DNA of 64,000 nt from Companilactobacillus furfuricola (GTDB lineage: Bacteria; Bacillota; Bacilli; Lactobacillales; Lactobacillaceae): positions 1-64,000 of the forward strand of contig NZ_RHNT01000003.1 of the NCBI RefSeq assembly GCF_003946325.1. The letters are read 5' to 3'. The notes under the pieces are model-generated. The model searched no databases, had not been told where the DNA came from, and saw only the letters and a list, made by a program, of their open reading frames with translations. How positions within the stretch are numbered: position 1 is the first letter of the stretch; every line of letters starts with the position of its first letter. Both the position numbers and the translations under genes were made by a program. Of this stretch, positions 36,241 through 47,032 are shown piece after piece.

Positions 36241-36708
36241 TTAGAATTCAATCGCAAGGCGGATCTTAGCGATCTTATCTCGATCGATCGTTACTTGCTT
36301 CTTAATGTTCTTAACTTTATAAGTCATCGTTATTTGATCATCAGTAATTGAATCAAGGTGACCTTCATAGACCTTTTCTCCATTTACCTTTTGGTAAAGG
36401 GAAACATTAACATAAGCACCTTCATAATTACTTAAATCTTCGTCATTTGTTAAGGGACGCTCTGCACCCGGAGAAGAAACTTCTAAATAGTAAGCTGGAT
36501 CGATTGGATCTAGTTCATCTAACTTTTCCCCATATTCTTCACTGATCAGGGCACAATCATCAATTGTGATACCACCCTTTTTATCAGCGTAAACTCTCAA
36601 GTACCAGTCACCACGCTCATGAACAAATTCCAAATCCACTAGAAAAAAATTATGTTTCTCTAATATTGGTTGTAAAATGGCTTTTAATTCATCAGTTTTA
36701 TTGTTCAA
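36241..36708 (-). CDS. rimP: Ribosome maturation factor RimP
   Basis: Needed for 30S subunit maturation. From TTG 36708, which has GGAGGG 5 nt upstream, the product is 155 aa, the normal length; a longer frame to 36795 runs through a terminator hairpin and a candidate promoter and is rejected. The N-terminal alpha/beta domain shows FLVDLEFVHERGDWYLRVYADKKGGITIDDC and the SPGAERPL signature; the C-terminal SH3-like domain follows. It is the first gene of the rimP-nusA-ylxR-ylxQ-infB-rbfA-truB-ribF run. Confidence 0.95.
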   Translation of the reverse strand: MNNKTDELKAILQPILEKHNFFLVDLEFVHERGDWYLRVYADKKGGITIDDCALISEEYGEKLDELDPIDPAYYLEVSSPGAERPLTNDEDLSNYEGAYVNVSLYQKVNGEKVYEGHLDSITDDQITMTYKVKNIKKQVTIDRDKIAKIRLAIEF

Positions 36709-36734
36709 ATTCACCCTCCATAGTAATCGGCAAT

Positions 36735-36761
36735 AAAAAGAGTGAGCATTTCTGCTCACTC
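36735..36761 (-). terminator. Terminator of polC, or attenuator in the rimP leader
   Basis: Perfect 9-bp stem GAGTGAGCA/TGCTCACTC with a four-base loop, followed on the minus strand by five T, 27 bp before the rimP start. If the upstream -10 candidate is the rimP promoter, the hairpin lies inside the rimP leader. Confidence 0.85.
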
Positions 36762-36780
36762 GTTCACGGTAATTAACTAA

Positions 36781-36810
36781 AGTATAATTTACCATAATAT
36801 TCCAATGAAA
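36781..36810 (-). promoter_or_regulatory. Candidate rimP operon promoter
   Basis: Minus-strand -10 TATACT (36781-36786) with a weak -35 TTTCAT (36805-36810) at 18 bp, directly after the polC stop codon. Confidence 0.45.
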
Positions 36811-36814
36811 TCAA

Positions 36815-39800
36815 CTAAAACAACGATAATTGGTTTTCATCAGGCATTCCATCTAAAACATGATTTTCTGACATGTATTCAATGATAGTCTTAGAAACCT
36901 TTCCTCGATTAGACAAGTCTTCTTTAGAAAGGAATGGTTGTTCTTCACGAGCCACCACGATTTGCTTAGCAACGTTATCACCTAGTCCTGGAATAGCATT
37001 AAATGGTGCTAACAGTGTGTGATCATCAATAATTTGAAAATCAAATGCATCTGACTTTTCAATATCGACCATTTTGATATTGAAGCCTCTTTCGAGACAT
37101 TCGTTGGCCATCTCCAAGACTGTCAACAAGTTCTTTTCTTTGGTTGAGGCGTCCATTCCTTTATCTGTGATCTCTTTCATCGCATTTTTAACAGCCTGCT
37201 TACCGCTAGTCATTGCGACTAAATCGTAATCATCTGCCCGGACCGACATATAAGCACTGTAATAATACAGTGGATAGTGGACCTTGAAGTAAGCGATCCG
37301 TAAAGCCATCAAAATATAGGCAGTTGCATGGGCCTTAGGGAACATGTACTTGATCTTCAAACAAGACTGAATATACCAATCAGGAACATCAGCATCCTTC
37401 ATCGCTTGCTTCCATTCGTCAGGAATACCTCTACCCTTACGCACGTGCTCCATGATCTGGAAGGAAGTTTGTGAATCCATTCCATAGTGGATCAAATCCA
37501 TCATGATGTTATCACGACAACCGATAACATCCTTCAAGGTTACGACTCCTTGGTCGATCAGTTCTTCAGCATTACCTAGCCAAACATCAGTCCCGTGGGA
37601 CAGACCAGAGATCTGGAGCAATTCAGCAAAAGTAGTCGGATGTGTTTTTTCAAGCATCCCTCGAACAAAACGCGTTCCAAATTCGGGAACACCCAATGTA
37701 CCAGTCTTTGAAAAAATCTGTTCTGGAGTTACACCTAAAGCTTCTGTTCCGGAAAATAGTGACATAACTTCCGGATCATCAACCGGAATCGTCAAAGGAT
37801 CGATTCCTGACAAATCTTGGAGCGTACGGATCATTGTCGGGTCATCATGTCCTAAAATATCAAGTTTCAAAATATTATCATGGATCGAGTGGAAATCAAA
37901 ATGGGTCGTCTTCCAAGCCGCATTTTGATCGTCAGCTGGATATTGGATCGGCGTAAAGTCAAAAATATCCATGTAGTCTGGAACTACAATGATTCCTGCC
38001 GGGTGTTGACCAGTAGTTCTTTTAACTCCGGTAGATCCTACCGCTAAACGCTCTTCTTCAGCATTTCTCAACTGCTGACCAGTCAATTCCTCATAGTTCT
38101 TGACATAACCAAAGGCAGTCCGATCGGCAATAGTTCCAATAGTACCAGCTCTAAATACGTGATCTTCACCAAACAAGACCTTGGTATAATTGTGTGCTAC
38201 TGGCTGATAGTCACCAGAGAAGTTCAAATCAATATCGGGAACCTTGTCACCTTTAAAGCCTAAGAAAGTTTCGAAAGGAATATCTTGACCATCTTTTAAT
38301 AATTCACTTCCGCATTCAGGACATTTCTTATCTGGTAAATCAAATCCAGACCCAACTTCACCTTTAGTAAAGAATTCGGAATACTTACATTTAGGACAAC
38401 GATAATGCGGCGGCAAGGGATTAACTTCAGTGATACCCGTCATTGTAGCAACGAAACTAGAACCAACTGATCCACGACTACCAACTAAGTAACCGTCTTT
38501 ATTAGACTTGTAAACTAAACGCTGTGAAATCAAATAAATAACTGAGAATCCGTTACCGATAATACTCTTAAGCTCTTTATCCATTCGTTCTTGAACAATA
38601 TCAGGCAACGGATCTCCATACAATTCGTGTGCCTTGTTAAGAGTCAGATTACGAATTTCATCTTCGGCACCTTCCATTTTAGGAGTGTACAACCGATCCT
38701 TAACTGGTGAAATCTCTTCGATCCCATCCATGATCTTCTTGGGATTGTCAACGATGATCTCTTGTTCGGTAGCATCATCCAAAAATGAAAATTCGTCAAA
38801 CATCTCATTAGTCGTTCTAAATTGAACGTCAGGCAATTCTTGACGAGCCAGTGGGTTGCTCTTTACAGCTTTGATCACGATATCACGATAAACTTTATCC
38901 GTTTCATCTAAATAGTGAACATCTCCCGTTGCTACTACCGGTTTGTTGATCTCTTTACCTAACTTAACAATGTTAGCAATGATCTCTTCAAGAGCATTTT
39001 CATCACGAATGATCTTGATATCGATCAAATGTTGATAAACCGCTTTGGGCATAACTTCTAGGTAATCATAATATTGAGCAACTTCACGGGTCTCATCGTA
39101 ACCTTTTTGCATCATGGTATTGAATACTTCACCATCTTTACAAGCAGAACCAACGATAATTCCTTCACGGTACTTATTTAATAATCTTCGAGGAACACGG
39201 GCTGTCCGATAAAAATACTCTGTCATTGAATACGAAACGATTTTGAATAAGTTCTTTAATCCTGCTTGCGTTTTGGCGATCAAGATGGCATGACTTGGAC
39301 GTGCTTGTTTATAAGCTTCTTCGCCACCAACATTGTCATTTAATTGAGAAACATTAGTAGTTGCAAACTTAGCTTCTAATTCTTCGAATAACTTGTACAT
39401 CAGATAACCAGTCGTCTCAGCATCAGAGTCAGCACGGTGATGGTGTTCCAATACGATGTTGTAACGTTTAGCCAGTGAATCAAGTTTGTGATTACGATAC
39501 TCTGAATGAAGTGTTCGCGACATTTCCAATGTATCTATCACTGGCATAGACAGTCTATTTCGACCTATTCTCGTTAAAGCTGCATTCATAAAGCCCATAT
39601 CAAAAGTAACATTGTGACCAACTAAAATATCATCGCCGATAAAGTCCATGAATTCGCCGATGATAACTTTCTCATCGGGAGCATCTTTGACCATATCATC
39701 TGTGATACTAGTCAAGTTAGTCGTGACTTCCGATAATGGATGACCAGGGTTGATGAATTTATCGAAACGATCGATCACTTCGCCATCTTTCATCTTGGTA

Positions 39801-41116
39801 GCACCAATTTCAATAATTGAATCATAAACGGCTGATAATCCCGTAGTTTCCGTATCAAAAATGACGTATTCAGCTCCATTAAGAGCCTCATCACGCAAAT
39901 TGTAAGCAATGGGATTACCTTCATCAACTAAATCGATCTCGACACCGTAGCCGATCTTGACCCCAAATTTCTGTCCGGCAGAATAAGCCTCCGGGAAAGC
40001 TTGCAATGCCCGATGATCTGTAATAGCGATTGCTGGCTGTCCCCACTCACTAGCTCGTTTGATCAATGCCGTTGGACTAGGGATCGCATCCATTTGACTC
40101 ATGTTTGTATGAGCATGCAATTCGATTCGTTTATTATCTTCTGGAGCTGTATCTTGTCGCGATTGATGTTTGATCATATTGATATCATTAGCCATAATGA
40201 CTAATTCTCGAGAAAAAGTGTCTTCTTGAACATTACCACGTACGCGGATCCAAGCGCCCTTATCCAATTCCTCAAAAAAGGCTTCATCATCTTCACCGTT
40301 GGAAAACTTCTTAATGCTAAATGATGAGCTATAGTCAGTAACTTTTAAAATCATCAAAGAACGACCAGATTTGAGTTTTCGAACATCTTTATCAAAAATA
40401 TATCCTTCAACAACTTTGTTCCGGTCCTCTTCAACAATGTCGACCATGGATGTGATCGGCGCATCATCAGCAATTTTCTTACCTAATCGTTGAACGTTGC
40501 TGGTGGAAGACTTCTTGGCCTTCTTTTCACTAACGATCTTGGCTTTGTCTTGGATGACTTTTTCTTTCTCAGCATTAGCAGCTTGTAAAGCTTCCATTTT
40601 GGCTTTAGATTTGGCTTCGTCGACATTGCAACGGATCTTGAACGGTGGAAAACCAAGATTGAAATATTCACTTTGAATGCCTTCAGAAATGTCACCATTC
40701 ATGAAATCGACCATAAATTTATTGGAAACTGAAAGGAAAAGTTGACCATTTTCCATATGTGGCGGATTTTCTTGGAGAAGCTGTGAAACTACTGGAGAAT
40801 TCAAGTGTGCTGTGCTCAAGACAAATTGCCAATAATCTTTGATAAGTTTTTCATCCAGTTGAGCATTGGGAACACGGATCTGAAAATCGACCGCCTTGAT
40901 ATCTTTGAAACCATCCGTCAAAGCTTGACGAAAAATCTTGAACTCATGGAACGGTAAAATATTGGCAAACTCAAAAAAGAAGGTCCAACTTTGTGACTGC
41001 TTATGGACCTCGACCTTACTTAATTTAGCATCGTCAAATGAATGACTATTGGGCAAAATATTGTCTAATTTAATCTGTTGGATCAGAATTTTGAATAAAT
41101 CTTTATTATCTGACAT
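36815..41116 (-). CDS. polC: DNA polymerase III subunit alpha, PolC type
   Basis: Main replicative polymerase of Firmicutes, 1433 aa with built-in proofreading. Order: N-terminal domain, OB domain ([28 protein letters not shown]), PHP domain first part ([16 protein letters not shown]), inserted 3'-5' exonuclease ([15 protein letters not shown], then HNVTFDMGF and [10 protein letters not shown]), rest of PHP, catalytic palm with a zinc-binding cluster (CPKCKYSEF ... CPECG) and PDIDLNFSG, then [11 protein letters not shown], and the C-terminal HhH region ending in a clamp-binding-like NQLSLF. It is last in the pyrH-to-polC cluster. Confidence 0.98.
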   Translation of the reverse strand: MSDNKDLFKILIQQIKLDNILPNSHSFDDAKLSKVEVHKQSQSWTFFFEFANILPFHEFKIFRQALTDGFKDIKAVDFQIRVPNAQLDEKLIKDYWQFVLSTAHLNSPVVSQLLQENPPHMENGQLFLSVSNKFMVDFMNGDISEGIQSEYFNLGFPPFKIRCNVDEAKSKAKMEALQAANAEKEKVIQDKAKIVSEKKAKKSSTSNVQRLGKKIADDAPITSMVDIVEEDRNKVVEGYIFDKDVRKLKSGRSLMILKVTDYSSSFSIKKFSNGEDDEAFFEELDKGAWIRVRGNVQEDTFSRELVIMANDINMIKHQSRQDTAPEDNKRIELHAHTNMSQMDAIPSPTALIKRASEWGQPAIAITDHRALQAFPEAYSAGQKFGVKIGYGVEIDLVDEGNPIAYNLRDEALNGAEYVIFDTETTGLSAVYDSIIEIGATKMKDGEVIDRFDKFINPGHPLSEVTTNLTSITDDMVKDAPDEKVIIGEFMDFIGDDILVGHNVTFDMGFMNAALTRIGRNRLSMPVIDTLEMSRTLHSEYRNHKLDSLAKRYNIVLEHHHRADSDAETTGYLMYKLFEELEAKFATTNVSQLNDNVGGEEAYKQARPSHAILIAKTQAGLKNLFKIVSYSMTEYFYRTARVPRRLLNKYREGIIVGSACKDGEVFNTMMQKGYDETREVAQYYDYLEVMPKAVYQHLIDIKIIRDENALEEIIANIVKLGKEINKPVVATGDVHYLDETDKVYRDIVIKAVKSNPLARQELPDVQFRTTNEMFDEFSFLDDATEQEIIVDNPKKIMDGIEEISPVKDRLYTPKMEGAEDEIRNLTLNKAHELYGDPLPDIVQERMDKELKSIIGNGFSVIYLISQRLVYKSNKDGYLVGSRGSVGSSFVATMTGITEVNPLPPHYRCPKCKYSEFFTKGEVGSGFDLPDKKCPECGSELLKDGQDIPFETFLGFKGDKVPDIDLNFSGDYQPVAHNYTKVLFGEDHVFRAGTIGTIADRTAFGYVKNYEELTGQQLRNAEEERLAVGSTGVKRTTGQHPAGIIVVPDYMDIFDFTPIQYPADDQNAAWKTTHFDFHSIHDNILKLDILGHDDPTMIRTLQDLSGIDPLTIPVDDPEVMSLFSGTEALGVTPEQIFSKTGTLGVPEFGTRFVRGMLEKTHPTTFAELLQISGLSHGTDVWLGNAEELIDQGVVTLKDVIGCRDNIMMDLIHYGMDSQTSFQIMEHVRKGRGIPDEWKQAMKDADVPDWYIQSCLKIKYMFPKAHATAYILMALRIAYFKVHYPLYYYSAYMSVRADDYDLVAMTSGKQAVKNAMKEITDKGMDASTKEKNLLTVLEMANECLERGFNIKMVDIEKSDAFDFQIIDDHTLLAPFNAIPGLGDNVAKQIVVAREEQPFLSKEDLSNRGKVSKTIIEYMSENHVLDGMPDENQLSLF

Positions 41117-41156
41117 AAAAAAATACCTTTCGTGAATAAAAAAAGCCTAAGCCTCA

Positions 41157-42863
41157 TTACTGATTCTTAAGCAAAATTTTTACCGAATTAACTAATTCGT
41201 CTTTGTTAACTTCGATCGTTTCGCCAGTTTTACGTAGCTTAAGTTCAACGATCGAATCTACTGCCTTCTTACCAACAGTAATTCTAATTGGGAATCCCAT
41301 TAAGTCGGAATCAGCAAACTTAACCCCAGCACGTTCATTTCGATCATCTAAAAGAACATCGAAATCTTCATCTTGAAGTAATTGAACGACTTCATCGCTA
41401 AGTTTTCTTTGATCATCATTGCTATATTTGATCGGTACGACATGAACTTGGAAAGGACTTAATTTGGCGGGCCAAACAATCCCATCCTCATCATTGTGTT
41501 GTTCAATTATAGCAGAAAGTAAACGTGAAATTCCAATACCATAACTCCCCATCAAAAGTGGTTGTTGTCTACCATTTTCATCGATGAAATTAGCTCCAAG
41601 TGAATTAGAAAATCTCGTTCCCAATTTGAAAATATGCCCGATCTCAATTCCCTTAGTAAATTCAAGATGACCGTGTCCATCAGGAGATACTTCCCCTTCT
41701 TTGACCACTCGCACATCATTAAATTCTGGTTGTCCTTCGACGATATCTTCAAAATTTGCATTGATCAAATGTTTATCATCTTTGTTAGCACCAATGACAA
41801 AATTATCCAGCCCTTCGAGCGAACTATCGTAGATAACACGAACATCATCCGCAACACCATATGGAGAAATAAATCCTGGTGCACTCTTAAAGACTTTTCT
41901 AACCTCATCCGGACTAGCTTCTTCAACTAAATTAGCATTCAACAAATTACGAAGTTTAATGCTATTGACTTGATAGTCACCACGGATCATTACTAAAACA
42001 GGTTTGTCATCAGCCATAACGGCCACTGCCTTCATGATCTTAGTGGGTTCGATATTGAGAAATTTAGCTAAAGCATCGATCGTATGAGCATCTGGTGTTG
42101 CAATTTCTTCCATTGGCAAATGCTTTTCGGAAGTAACCTGCTCAATTTTACTAGTGGCCATTTCCAAATTAGCAGAATAATTACTGTCATCAGAAAATAC
42201 GATCGTATCTTCACCGATATCAGCAACAACTGAAAATTCCTTTGAATCAGTACCACCCATAGGTCCAGCATTACCGATGATCGTCCGATAATCTAATTTG
42301 CAAGCATCAAAAATATGCTTATAAGCAGTTTCCATCTGGTTAAAAATGATATCAGTCTGTTCATTATTGGCAGCAAATGAATAAGCGTCCTTCATATAAA
42401 ACTCACGACCACGGAGCAATCCATATCTAGGTCGATCTTCGTCACGATATTTAGGCTGCAATTCATAAAGCACCAAAGGTAGCTTCTTGTAACTATTTAA
42501 TTGTTCTTTAATAACACTGGTAAATGTTTCTTCATGAGTCGGGCCTAATATGAACTCTCGATTATGTCTATCTTCAAACGAAAACAAATTCTCACCGTAT
42601 GTTTTTAAACGACCGCTTTCCTTCCACAAATCTGCTGGTATCAATGCCGGCATCATCATTTCAACCGCATCGATTTTCTTCATTTCTTTACGGATTATCG
42701 TTTCGATCTTTAAAATAACATCCCAAGCTAACGGCAAGAGTGCATAAACTCCTGCAGATACTTGTCTGATATAGCCAGCACGCAGCATCAAATGATGACT
42801 TGTTGCTTCAGCATCAGATGGTATTTGTTTTAATGTTGGAATGTACATTCGAGATTGTTTCAT
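41157..42863 (-). CDS. proS: Prolyl-tRNA synthetase, bacterial type with editing domain
   Basis: Class II synthetase, 568 aa. It shows the bacterial motif 1 and 2 regions (GVYALLPLAWDVILKIETIIRKEMKKIDAVE, then TFTSVIKEQLNSYKKLPLVLYELQPKYRDEDRPRYGLLRGREFYMKDAYSF). The INS editing domain that hydrolyses mischarged Ala-tRNA-Pro follows (about 225-385, with GDYQVNSIKL and the conserved Lys/Gly region). The motif 3 region reads LLMGSYGIGISRLLSAIIEQ, and an anticodon-binding domain ends the protein. It sits in the conserved rseP-proS-polC order. No T-box precedes it. It coexists with a T-box-controlled short ProRS at 16183. Confidence 0.97.
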   Translation of the reverse strand: MKQSRMYIPTLKQIPSDAEATSHHLMLRAGYIRQVSAGVYALLPLAWDVILKIETIIRKEMKKIDAVEMMMPALIPADLWKESGRLKTYGENLFSFEDRHNREFILGPTHEETFTSVIKEQLNSYKKLPLVLYELQPKYRDEDRPRYGLLRGREFYMKDAYSFAANNEQTDIIFNQMETAYKHIFDACKLDYRTIIGNAGPMGGTDSKEFSVVADIGEDTIVFSDDSNYSANLEMATSKIEQVTSEKHLPMEEIATPDAHTIDALAKFLNIEPTKIMKAVAVMADDKPVLVMIRGDYQVNSIKLRNLLNANLVEEASPDEVRKVFKSAPGFISPYGVADDVRVIYDSSLEGLDNFVIGANKDDKHLINANFEDIVEGQPEFNDVRVVKEGEVSPDGHGHLEFTKGIEIGHIFKLGTRFSNSLGANFIDENGRQQPLLMGSYGIGISRLLSAIIEQHNDEDGIVWPAKLSPFQVHVVPIKYSNDDQRKLSDEVVQLLQDEDFDVLLDDRNERAGVKFADSDLMGFPIRITVGKKAVDSIVELKLRKTGETIEVNKDELVNSVKILLKNQ

Positions 42864-42878
42864 TTTCGGTAGTACCCC

Positions 42879-44150
42879 CTATTTAATAAAGAATCTTTGA
42901 ATATCGTTCCAAGTTACAGCAACCATTAGTAATACTAAGATCCCCACACCAATTAATGAAATAATTGTTTCATATTCTTCAGGAATTGGCTTACGTCTGA
43001 TTGCTTCGACAATGTTCATCACGATTTTTCCACCATCAAGGGCTGGAATCGGGATCAAGTTGACGATCCCTAAGTTTAGCGACAACATTGCCATAAATTG
43101 AATCACATATACGATCCCCAAATGTGAGGCCTGCGAGGTCATTGAATAGATCCCGACGGGTCCAGCAAGTTGATTAATATTAAAACCACCAGTCAACATC
43201 TTTCCTAGTTGAGTGAAAATGGCTTGAGTAGTTTGAAAACTAGAAGTGAAGCCGTATTTTAATTTGGCAGCTACAGAATTATCCAACTGGGCAGCCACAC
43301 CGATCATACCGTATGTCTCCCCGCCACTTTTGACACTCTTAGGAACAACTGTAACTTTCTTCGTTGTATCCTTCGATTTAACAGTCAAAGTGGTTTTCTT
43401 ATTAGGACGTGCTTGAATAGCAGTGATCAATTCGGTCCAGTTATCTGTTTTCTTCCCATTGACTGCTGTAATAGTATCATTTTGCTTTAAACCAGCTTTT
43501 TGAGCGACACTGTTATGTTGAATCTCACCTAACTGATTAGTATTAGTCAATACGCCACCGCTCATCATGAAAGCAGCTAGGATCGACAATACAATGGCTA
43601 AAACGAAATTATTAAAAGGTCCAGCAAAGTTAGTGATCATCCGTTTCCAGACCGAAACTGATTGAAGTTGAACATCACGAGGCGCAATTTGAACCTCAGT
43701 TCCGTCTTCTTCAACGATCGTGGCATCATGGTCGACCTCAAAACGCTTAGTTTCTGATTCATCACCGTTTTCGTAACCTTCGATAAACAAATCATCTACT
43801 AAATCTGCCTTGGAGATCTGTACCGGGACACCATTAGCGTCATAAACCTTGCTGGAGATAATAATTTTAGTCACTTTCCGATTATCGTCCATGACTAAAG
43901 AAGACATCGTCCCTGGTTTGATCTCAGAATCGTCGTCTTGTGACCCCGCCATTCTGACATATCCACCAAGGGGTAAGAGTCTTAATGTATAAGTTGTACT
44001 ATTTTTGCGGTACGCGACGATTTTTGGTCCCATTCCGACCGAAAATTCACGTACCAAAATTCCTGACTTTTTGGCAGCAATGTAATGTCCAAATTCATGA
44101 ACGATCACTAAGATACCAAAAACAATTATAAATGTAATTATCGCGGTCAT
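42879..44150 (-). CDS. rseP: Site-2 intramembrane metalloprotease RseP (RasP)
   Basis: Cleaves membrane-bound anti-sigma factors and leftover signal peptides within the membrane. The 423-aa protein has HEFGH at 18-22 in the first membrane segment, then GGYVRMAG, a PDZ domain (GLKQNDTITAVNGKKTDNW), the second metal-ligand motif near LIPIPALDGGKI, and a final membrane segment. ATG 44150 follows GGAGG; the four extra codons to 44162 overlap that site. It lies between cdsA and proS. Confidence 0.96.
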   Translation of the reverse strand: MTAIITFIIVFGILVIVHEFGHYIAAKKSGILVREFSVGMGPKIVAYRKNSTTYTLRLLPLGGYVRMAGSQDDDSEIKPGTMSSLVMDDNRKVTKIIISSKVYDANGVPVQISKADLVDDLFIEGYENGDESETKRFEVDHDATIVEEDGTEVQIAPRDVQLQSVSVWKRMITNFAGPFNNFVLAIVLSILAAFMMSGGVLTNTNQLGEIQHNSVAQKAGLKQNDTITAVNGKKTDNWTELITAIQARPNKKTTLTVKSKDTTKKVTVVPKSVKSGGETYGMIGVAAQLDNSVAAKLKYGFTSSFQTTQAIFTQLGKMLTGGFNINQLAGPVGIYSMTSQASHLGIVYVIQFMAMLSLNLGIVNLIPIPALDGGKIVMNIVEAIRRKPIPEEYETIISLIGVGILVLLMVAVTWNDIQRFFIK

Positions 44151-44169
44151 TTTAACCTCCACGAAGCGA

Positions 44170-44964
44170 TTAGACTAAACCAAAAATATGTAACATTGGT
44201 AAAACAATTAACATGCTATCGAATCTATCCAAAATACCGCCGTGGCCTGGCAAAATTTTACCCGAATCTTTGACCTTATAAAATCGCTTATAAGCCGATT
44301 CTATCAAATCACCAATTTGACCGAAGATCGAAAGCACGAATGCAATCATCAACATATCGATCATTGGATATTTTTGAGGGACAAAAATCATGTAGATCCC
44401 AGAAAAAATCAGTGCACAAATTATTCCGGCAATCGTACCTTCCCATGTCTTGTTAGGACTAATTGCTGGCCATAGCTTATGTTTACCGATTTTTCTACCG
44501 AATGTATAGGCAAAAATATCAGTTGACCAAACAACAATCAATGCGAATAGTAAAAGACCTAAACCGGCTTTGGAATTCCGAACGGATGCTAAATAATGGA
44601 AACCGATCCCGACATAAACCATAGTTATTGCCGAAATGGCTGAATCTTCAAAATTAAATTTATTCTTTGTAAAGACAGTGACCATCAACAACAGTACGAC
44701 AAAGATATACATGATATCTAAGCGGCTGAATCCATTGGGCAACCACCCATTGTAAAAGTTCAATGGGACTGCTAAAGCTAAAGTACCTAAGATAGTAATA
44801 ATGAAGTCGATTGACACTATTATACGCTTACGCATAATATAAATCTCAAAAACACCTACCATTGCTAAAGCACAAGCTGCGACCTCAAGCCAAATGCCAC
44901 CAGCTAAAAGGATCGGGATAAAAATTGCTAATGCAATAACAGCAGTGATTACACGTTGTTTCAT
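44170..44964 (-). CDS. cdsA: Phosphatidate cytidylyltransferase
   Basis: Forms CDP-diacylglycerol from phosphatidic acid and CTP in the membrane. The 264-aa protein has about eight hydrophobic segments and the C-terminal signature SPNKTWEGTIAG, followed by GQIGDLIESAYKRFYKVKDSGKILPGHGGILDRFDSM. It lies between uppS and rseP, the usual order. Confidence 0.97.
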   Translation of the reverse strand: MKQRVITAVIALAIFIPILLAGGIWLEVAACALAMVGVFEIYIMRKRIIVSIDFIITILGTLALAVPLNFYNGWLPNGFSRLDIMYIFVVLLLMVTVFTKNKFNFEDSAISAITMVYVGIGFHYLASVRNSKAGLGLLLFALIVVWSTDIFAYTFGRKIGKHKLWPAISPNKTWEGTIAGIICALIFSGIYMIFVPQKYPMIDMLMIAFVLSIFGQIGDLIESAYKRFYKVKDSGKILPGHGGILDRFDSMLIVLPMLHIFGLV

Positions 44965-44978
44965 AATTTTCCCCCAAG

Positions 44979-45722
44979 TTAAACAGTGCCGAATCTTCGG
45001 TCCCTGTCATTGTAAATCTTAATATCATTAACTAAGTCATCTGATGTAAAATCTGGCCAATATGCATCATCGAATACCATTTCAGTATACGCCATTTGCC
45101 ACAATAAGAAGTTAGAGATCCGCTCTTCCCCACTAGTTCTGATCAAAAGATCAGGATCAGAATATTCACCTAGTATATGCGTGAACAATTCATCAGAGAA
45201 AACTTTCTCATCGATCTGATCAGGTGAAAGTTCTCCCGCAATTGCTTTTTCAGCGATGATTTTAGTGGCATTAACAATTTCTGCACGTCCGCCATAGTTG
45301 AAAGCAAAATTGAGAATCATCCCAGTGTTGTCCTTAGTGTCTTCCATTGCCTTATCAACGACTTTTTTTGTCTTTGCGGGCAAATTATCTTTAAAGCCAG
45401 TGATTACGACGCGGATATTTTCTTTGATTAAATCAGGCATAAAAATCGAGAAAAAGTCCACTGGTAGTTTCATCAAAAAGTTGACTTCGGAACTTGGTCT
45501 CTTCCAATTTTCAGTTGAGAATGCGTATAAACTCAAGACTTTGACGCCTAGATTACTAGCAGATGTGGCGATCCGTTTAACGTTATTCATGCCTTCCTTA
45601 TGACCGGCGATACGTGGTTGACCACTTCGCTTGGCCCAACGACCATTGCCATCCATAATAATGGCAATATGATCTGGTACGCGCAAATTGTTATTCTGCC
45701 CATCAATATTATTTTCTGTCAT
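44979..45722 (-). CDS. uppS: Undecaprenyl diphosphate synthase (isoprenyl transferase)
   Basis: Elongates farnesyl diphosphate with isopentenyl units to the C55 carrier lipid used for wall polymers. The 247-aa protein shows IIMDGNGRWAKRSGQPR with the catalytic Asp24, GHKEGMNNVKR, LYAFSTENWKRP, and the C-terminal RTSGEERISNFLLWQMAYTE block. It lies between frr and cdsA. Confidence 0.97.
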   Translation of the reverse strand: MTENNIDGQNNNLRVPDHIAIIMDGNGRWAKRSGQPRIAGHKEGMNNVKRIATSASNLGVKVLSLYAFSTENWKRPSSEVNFLMKLPVDFFSIFMPDLIKENIRVVITGFKDNLPAKTKKVVDKAMEDTKDNTGMILNFAFNYGGRAEIVNATKIIAEKAIAGELSPDQIDEKVFSDELFTHILGEYSDPDLLIRTSGEERISNFLLWQMAYTEMVFDDAYWPDFTSDDLVNDIKIYNDRDRRFGTV

Positions 45723-45742
45723 AACACGATCGTTCTGAAGGA

Positions 45743-46303
45743 CTATCCTTCAGTGATTTCCTTTTCTTTTGATTCTGCTAATTTGTTGATACGATCAACA
45801 GCATCGTCAGTTACTTTTTGGATTTGGTCTTCGATATCATGAAAAGCATCCTCGGTAATATCACTATTCTTCAATTGTTTTTTGATAGAATCCATGCCCT
45901 CACGACGAACATTTCTAACAGCAACACGAGCGTCTTCTGCTTCTTTACCAACCTTCTTAGCAATTTCTTTTCTACGTTCACCAGTTAGTTGTGGAATCAC
46001 CAAACGGATGACGTCACCATCATTAGCTGGATTCAATCCCAGGTCAGAAGAATTGATAGCGTGCTCGATAGCATCTAGTGCTGACTTATCATATGGTGAG
46101 ATCAAAAGTACACGAGCTTCTGGAATATTAACAGAGGCAACTTGGTTTAATGGTACTAAAGTACCATAATATTCAACTTGTACGTTGCTTAAAATGGAAG
46201 CATTAGCTTTACCTGCGCGAATGTTAGCTAGCTCGCGGTTCAAGACTTCAATAGAACTGTTCATTTTTTCTTTAGATGTTGTTATCGCAATATTTTCAGC
46301 CAT
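45743..46303 (-). CDS. frr: Ribosome recycling factor
   Basis: Splits post-termination ribosomes together with EF-G. The 186-aa protein shows LANIRAGKANASIL, VEYYGTLVPLNQVASVNIPEARVL and the helical bundle ending NKLAESKEKEI. Its ATG directly follows the pyrH stop codon without spacing, suggesting coupled translation. Confidence 0.97.
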   Translation of the reverse strand: MAENIAITTSKEKMNSSIEVLNRELANIRAGKANASILSNVQVEYYGTLVPLNQVASVNIPEARVLLISPYDKSALDAIEHAINSSDLGLNPANDGDVIRLVIPQLTGERRKEIAKKVGKEAEDARVAVRNVRREGMDSIKKQLKNSDITEDAFHDIEDQIQKVTDDAVDRINKLAESKEKEITEG

Positions 46304-47032
46304 TTATTTTGTACCACCCTTTATAATTGTTCCGATATTTTCACCTTGAACAACTTTTCGGATGTTCTCGGCTTTGTTCAGATTGAAAACGATCAATGGA
46401 ATGTTGTTATCCATTGATAATGATGAAGCGGTTGAGTCCATTACACCTAAGTTCTTGTTAATAATATCAAGTTGAGATAATTCGTCATATTTCTTTGCAG
46501 CTGGGTCTTTCTTTGGATCAGCAGAATAAACACCGTCAACATTATTCTTAGCCATCAAAATAACGTCTGCTTCTATTTCTGCAGCACGTAATACAGCTGT
46601 TGTATCAGTAGAGAAGTAAGGATTACCAGTACCACCGGCAAAAATAACCACACGACCCTTTTCAAGATGTCTTACGGCTCTTCTTCTAATGTATGGTTCA
46701 GCTACTTGGCGCATCTCGATCGATGTTTGAACTCGTGTAGGTACGTCTAACTGTTCCAAGCCATCTTGAAGAGCAAGTCCATTCATAACTGTGGCCATCA
46801 TACCCATGTAATCTGCTTGAGCACGATCCATACCCATTTCGGCACCGGTCTCACCACGCCAGATATTTCCACCGCCACAAACAATGGCAATCTCAACACC
46901 TAGTTCATGAATACTCTTGATTTGTTCGGCAACTTGCTTGATAACTGGTGGATTGATCCCGAATCCTTTTTCACCAGCTAAAGCCTCTCCAGAAACCTTT
47001 AAAATAACTCGATTATATTTAATGTCAGGCAT
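46304..47032 (-). CDS. pyrH: Uridylate kinase
   Basis: Phosphorylates UMP to UDP and is usually inhibited by UTP. The 242-aa amino-acid-kinase-fold protein begins [12 protein letters not shown] and contains [22 protein letters not shown], the [20 protein letters not shown] block and [12 protein letters not shown]. It starts the pyrH-frr-uppS-cdsA-rseP-proS-polC run and is separated from tsf by a terminator and a repeat remnant. Confidence 0.97.
   Translation of the reverse strand: MPDIKYNRVILKVSGEALAGEKGFGINPPVIKQVAEQIKSIHELGVEIAIVCGGGNIWRGETGAEMGMDRAQADYMGMMATVMNGLALQDGLEQLDVPTRVQTSIEMRQVAEPYIRRRAVRHLEKGRVVIFAGGTGNPYFSTDTTAVLRAAEIEADVILMAKNNVDGVYSADPKKDPAAKKYDELSQLDIINKNLGVMDSTASSLSMDNNIPLIVFNLNKAENIRKVVQGENIGTIIKGGTK

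Noticed and set aside
36709-36795. N-terminal extension of RimP
   Set aside because: It would translate through a strong terminator hairpin and the candidate promoter. TTG 36708 has GGAGGG at the right distance and gives the normal family length.
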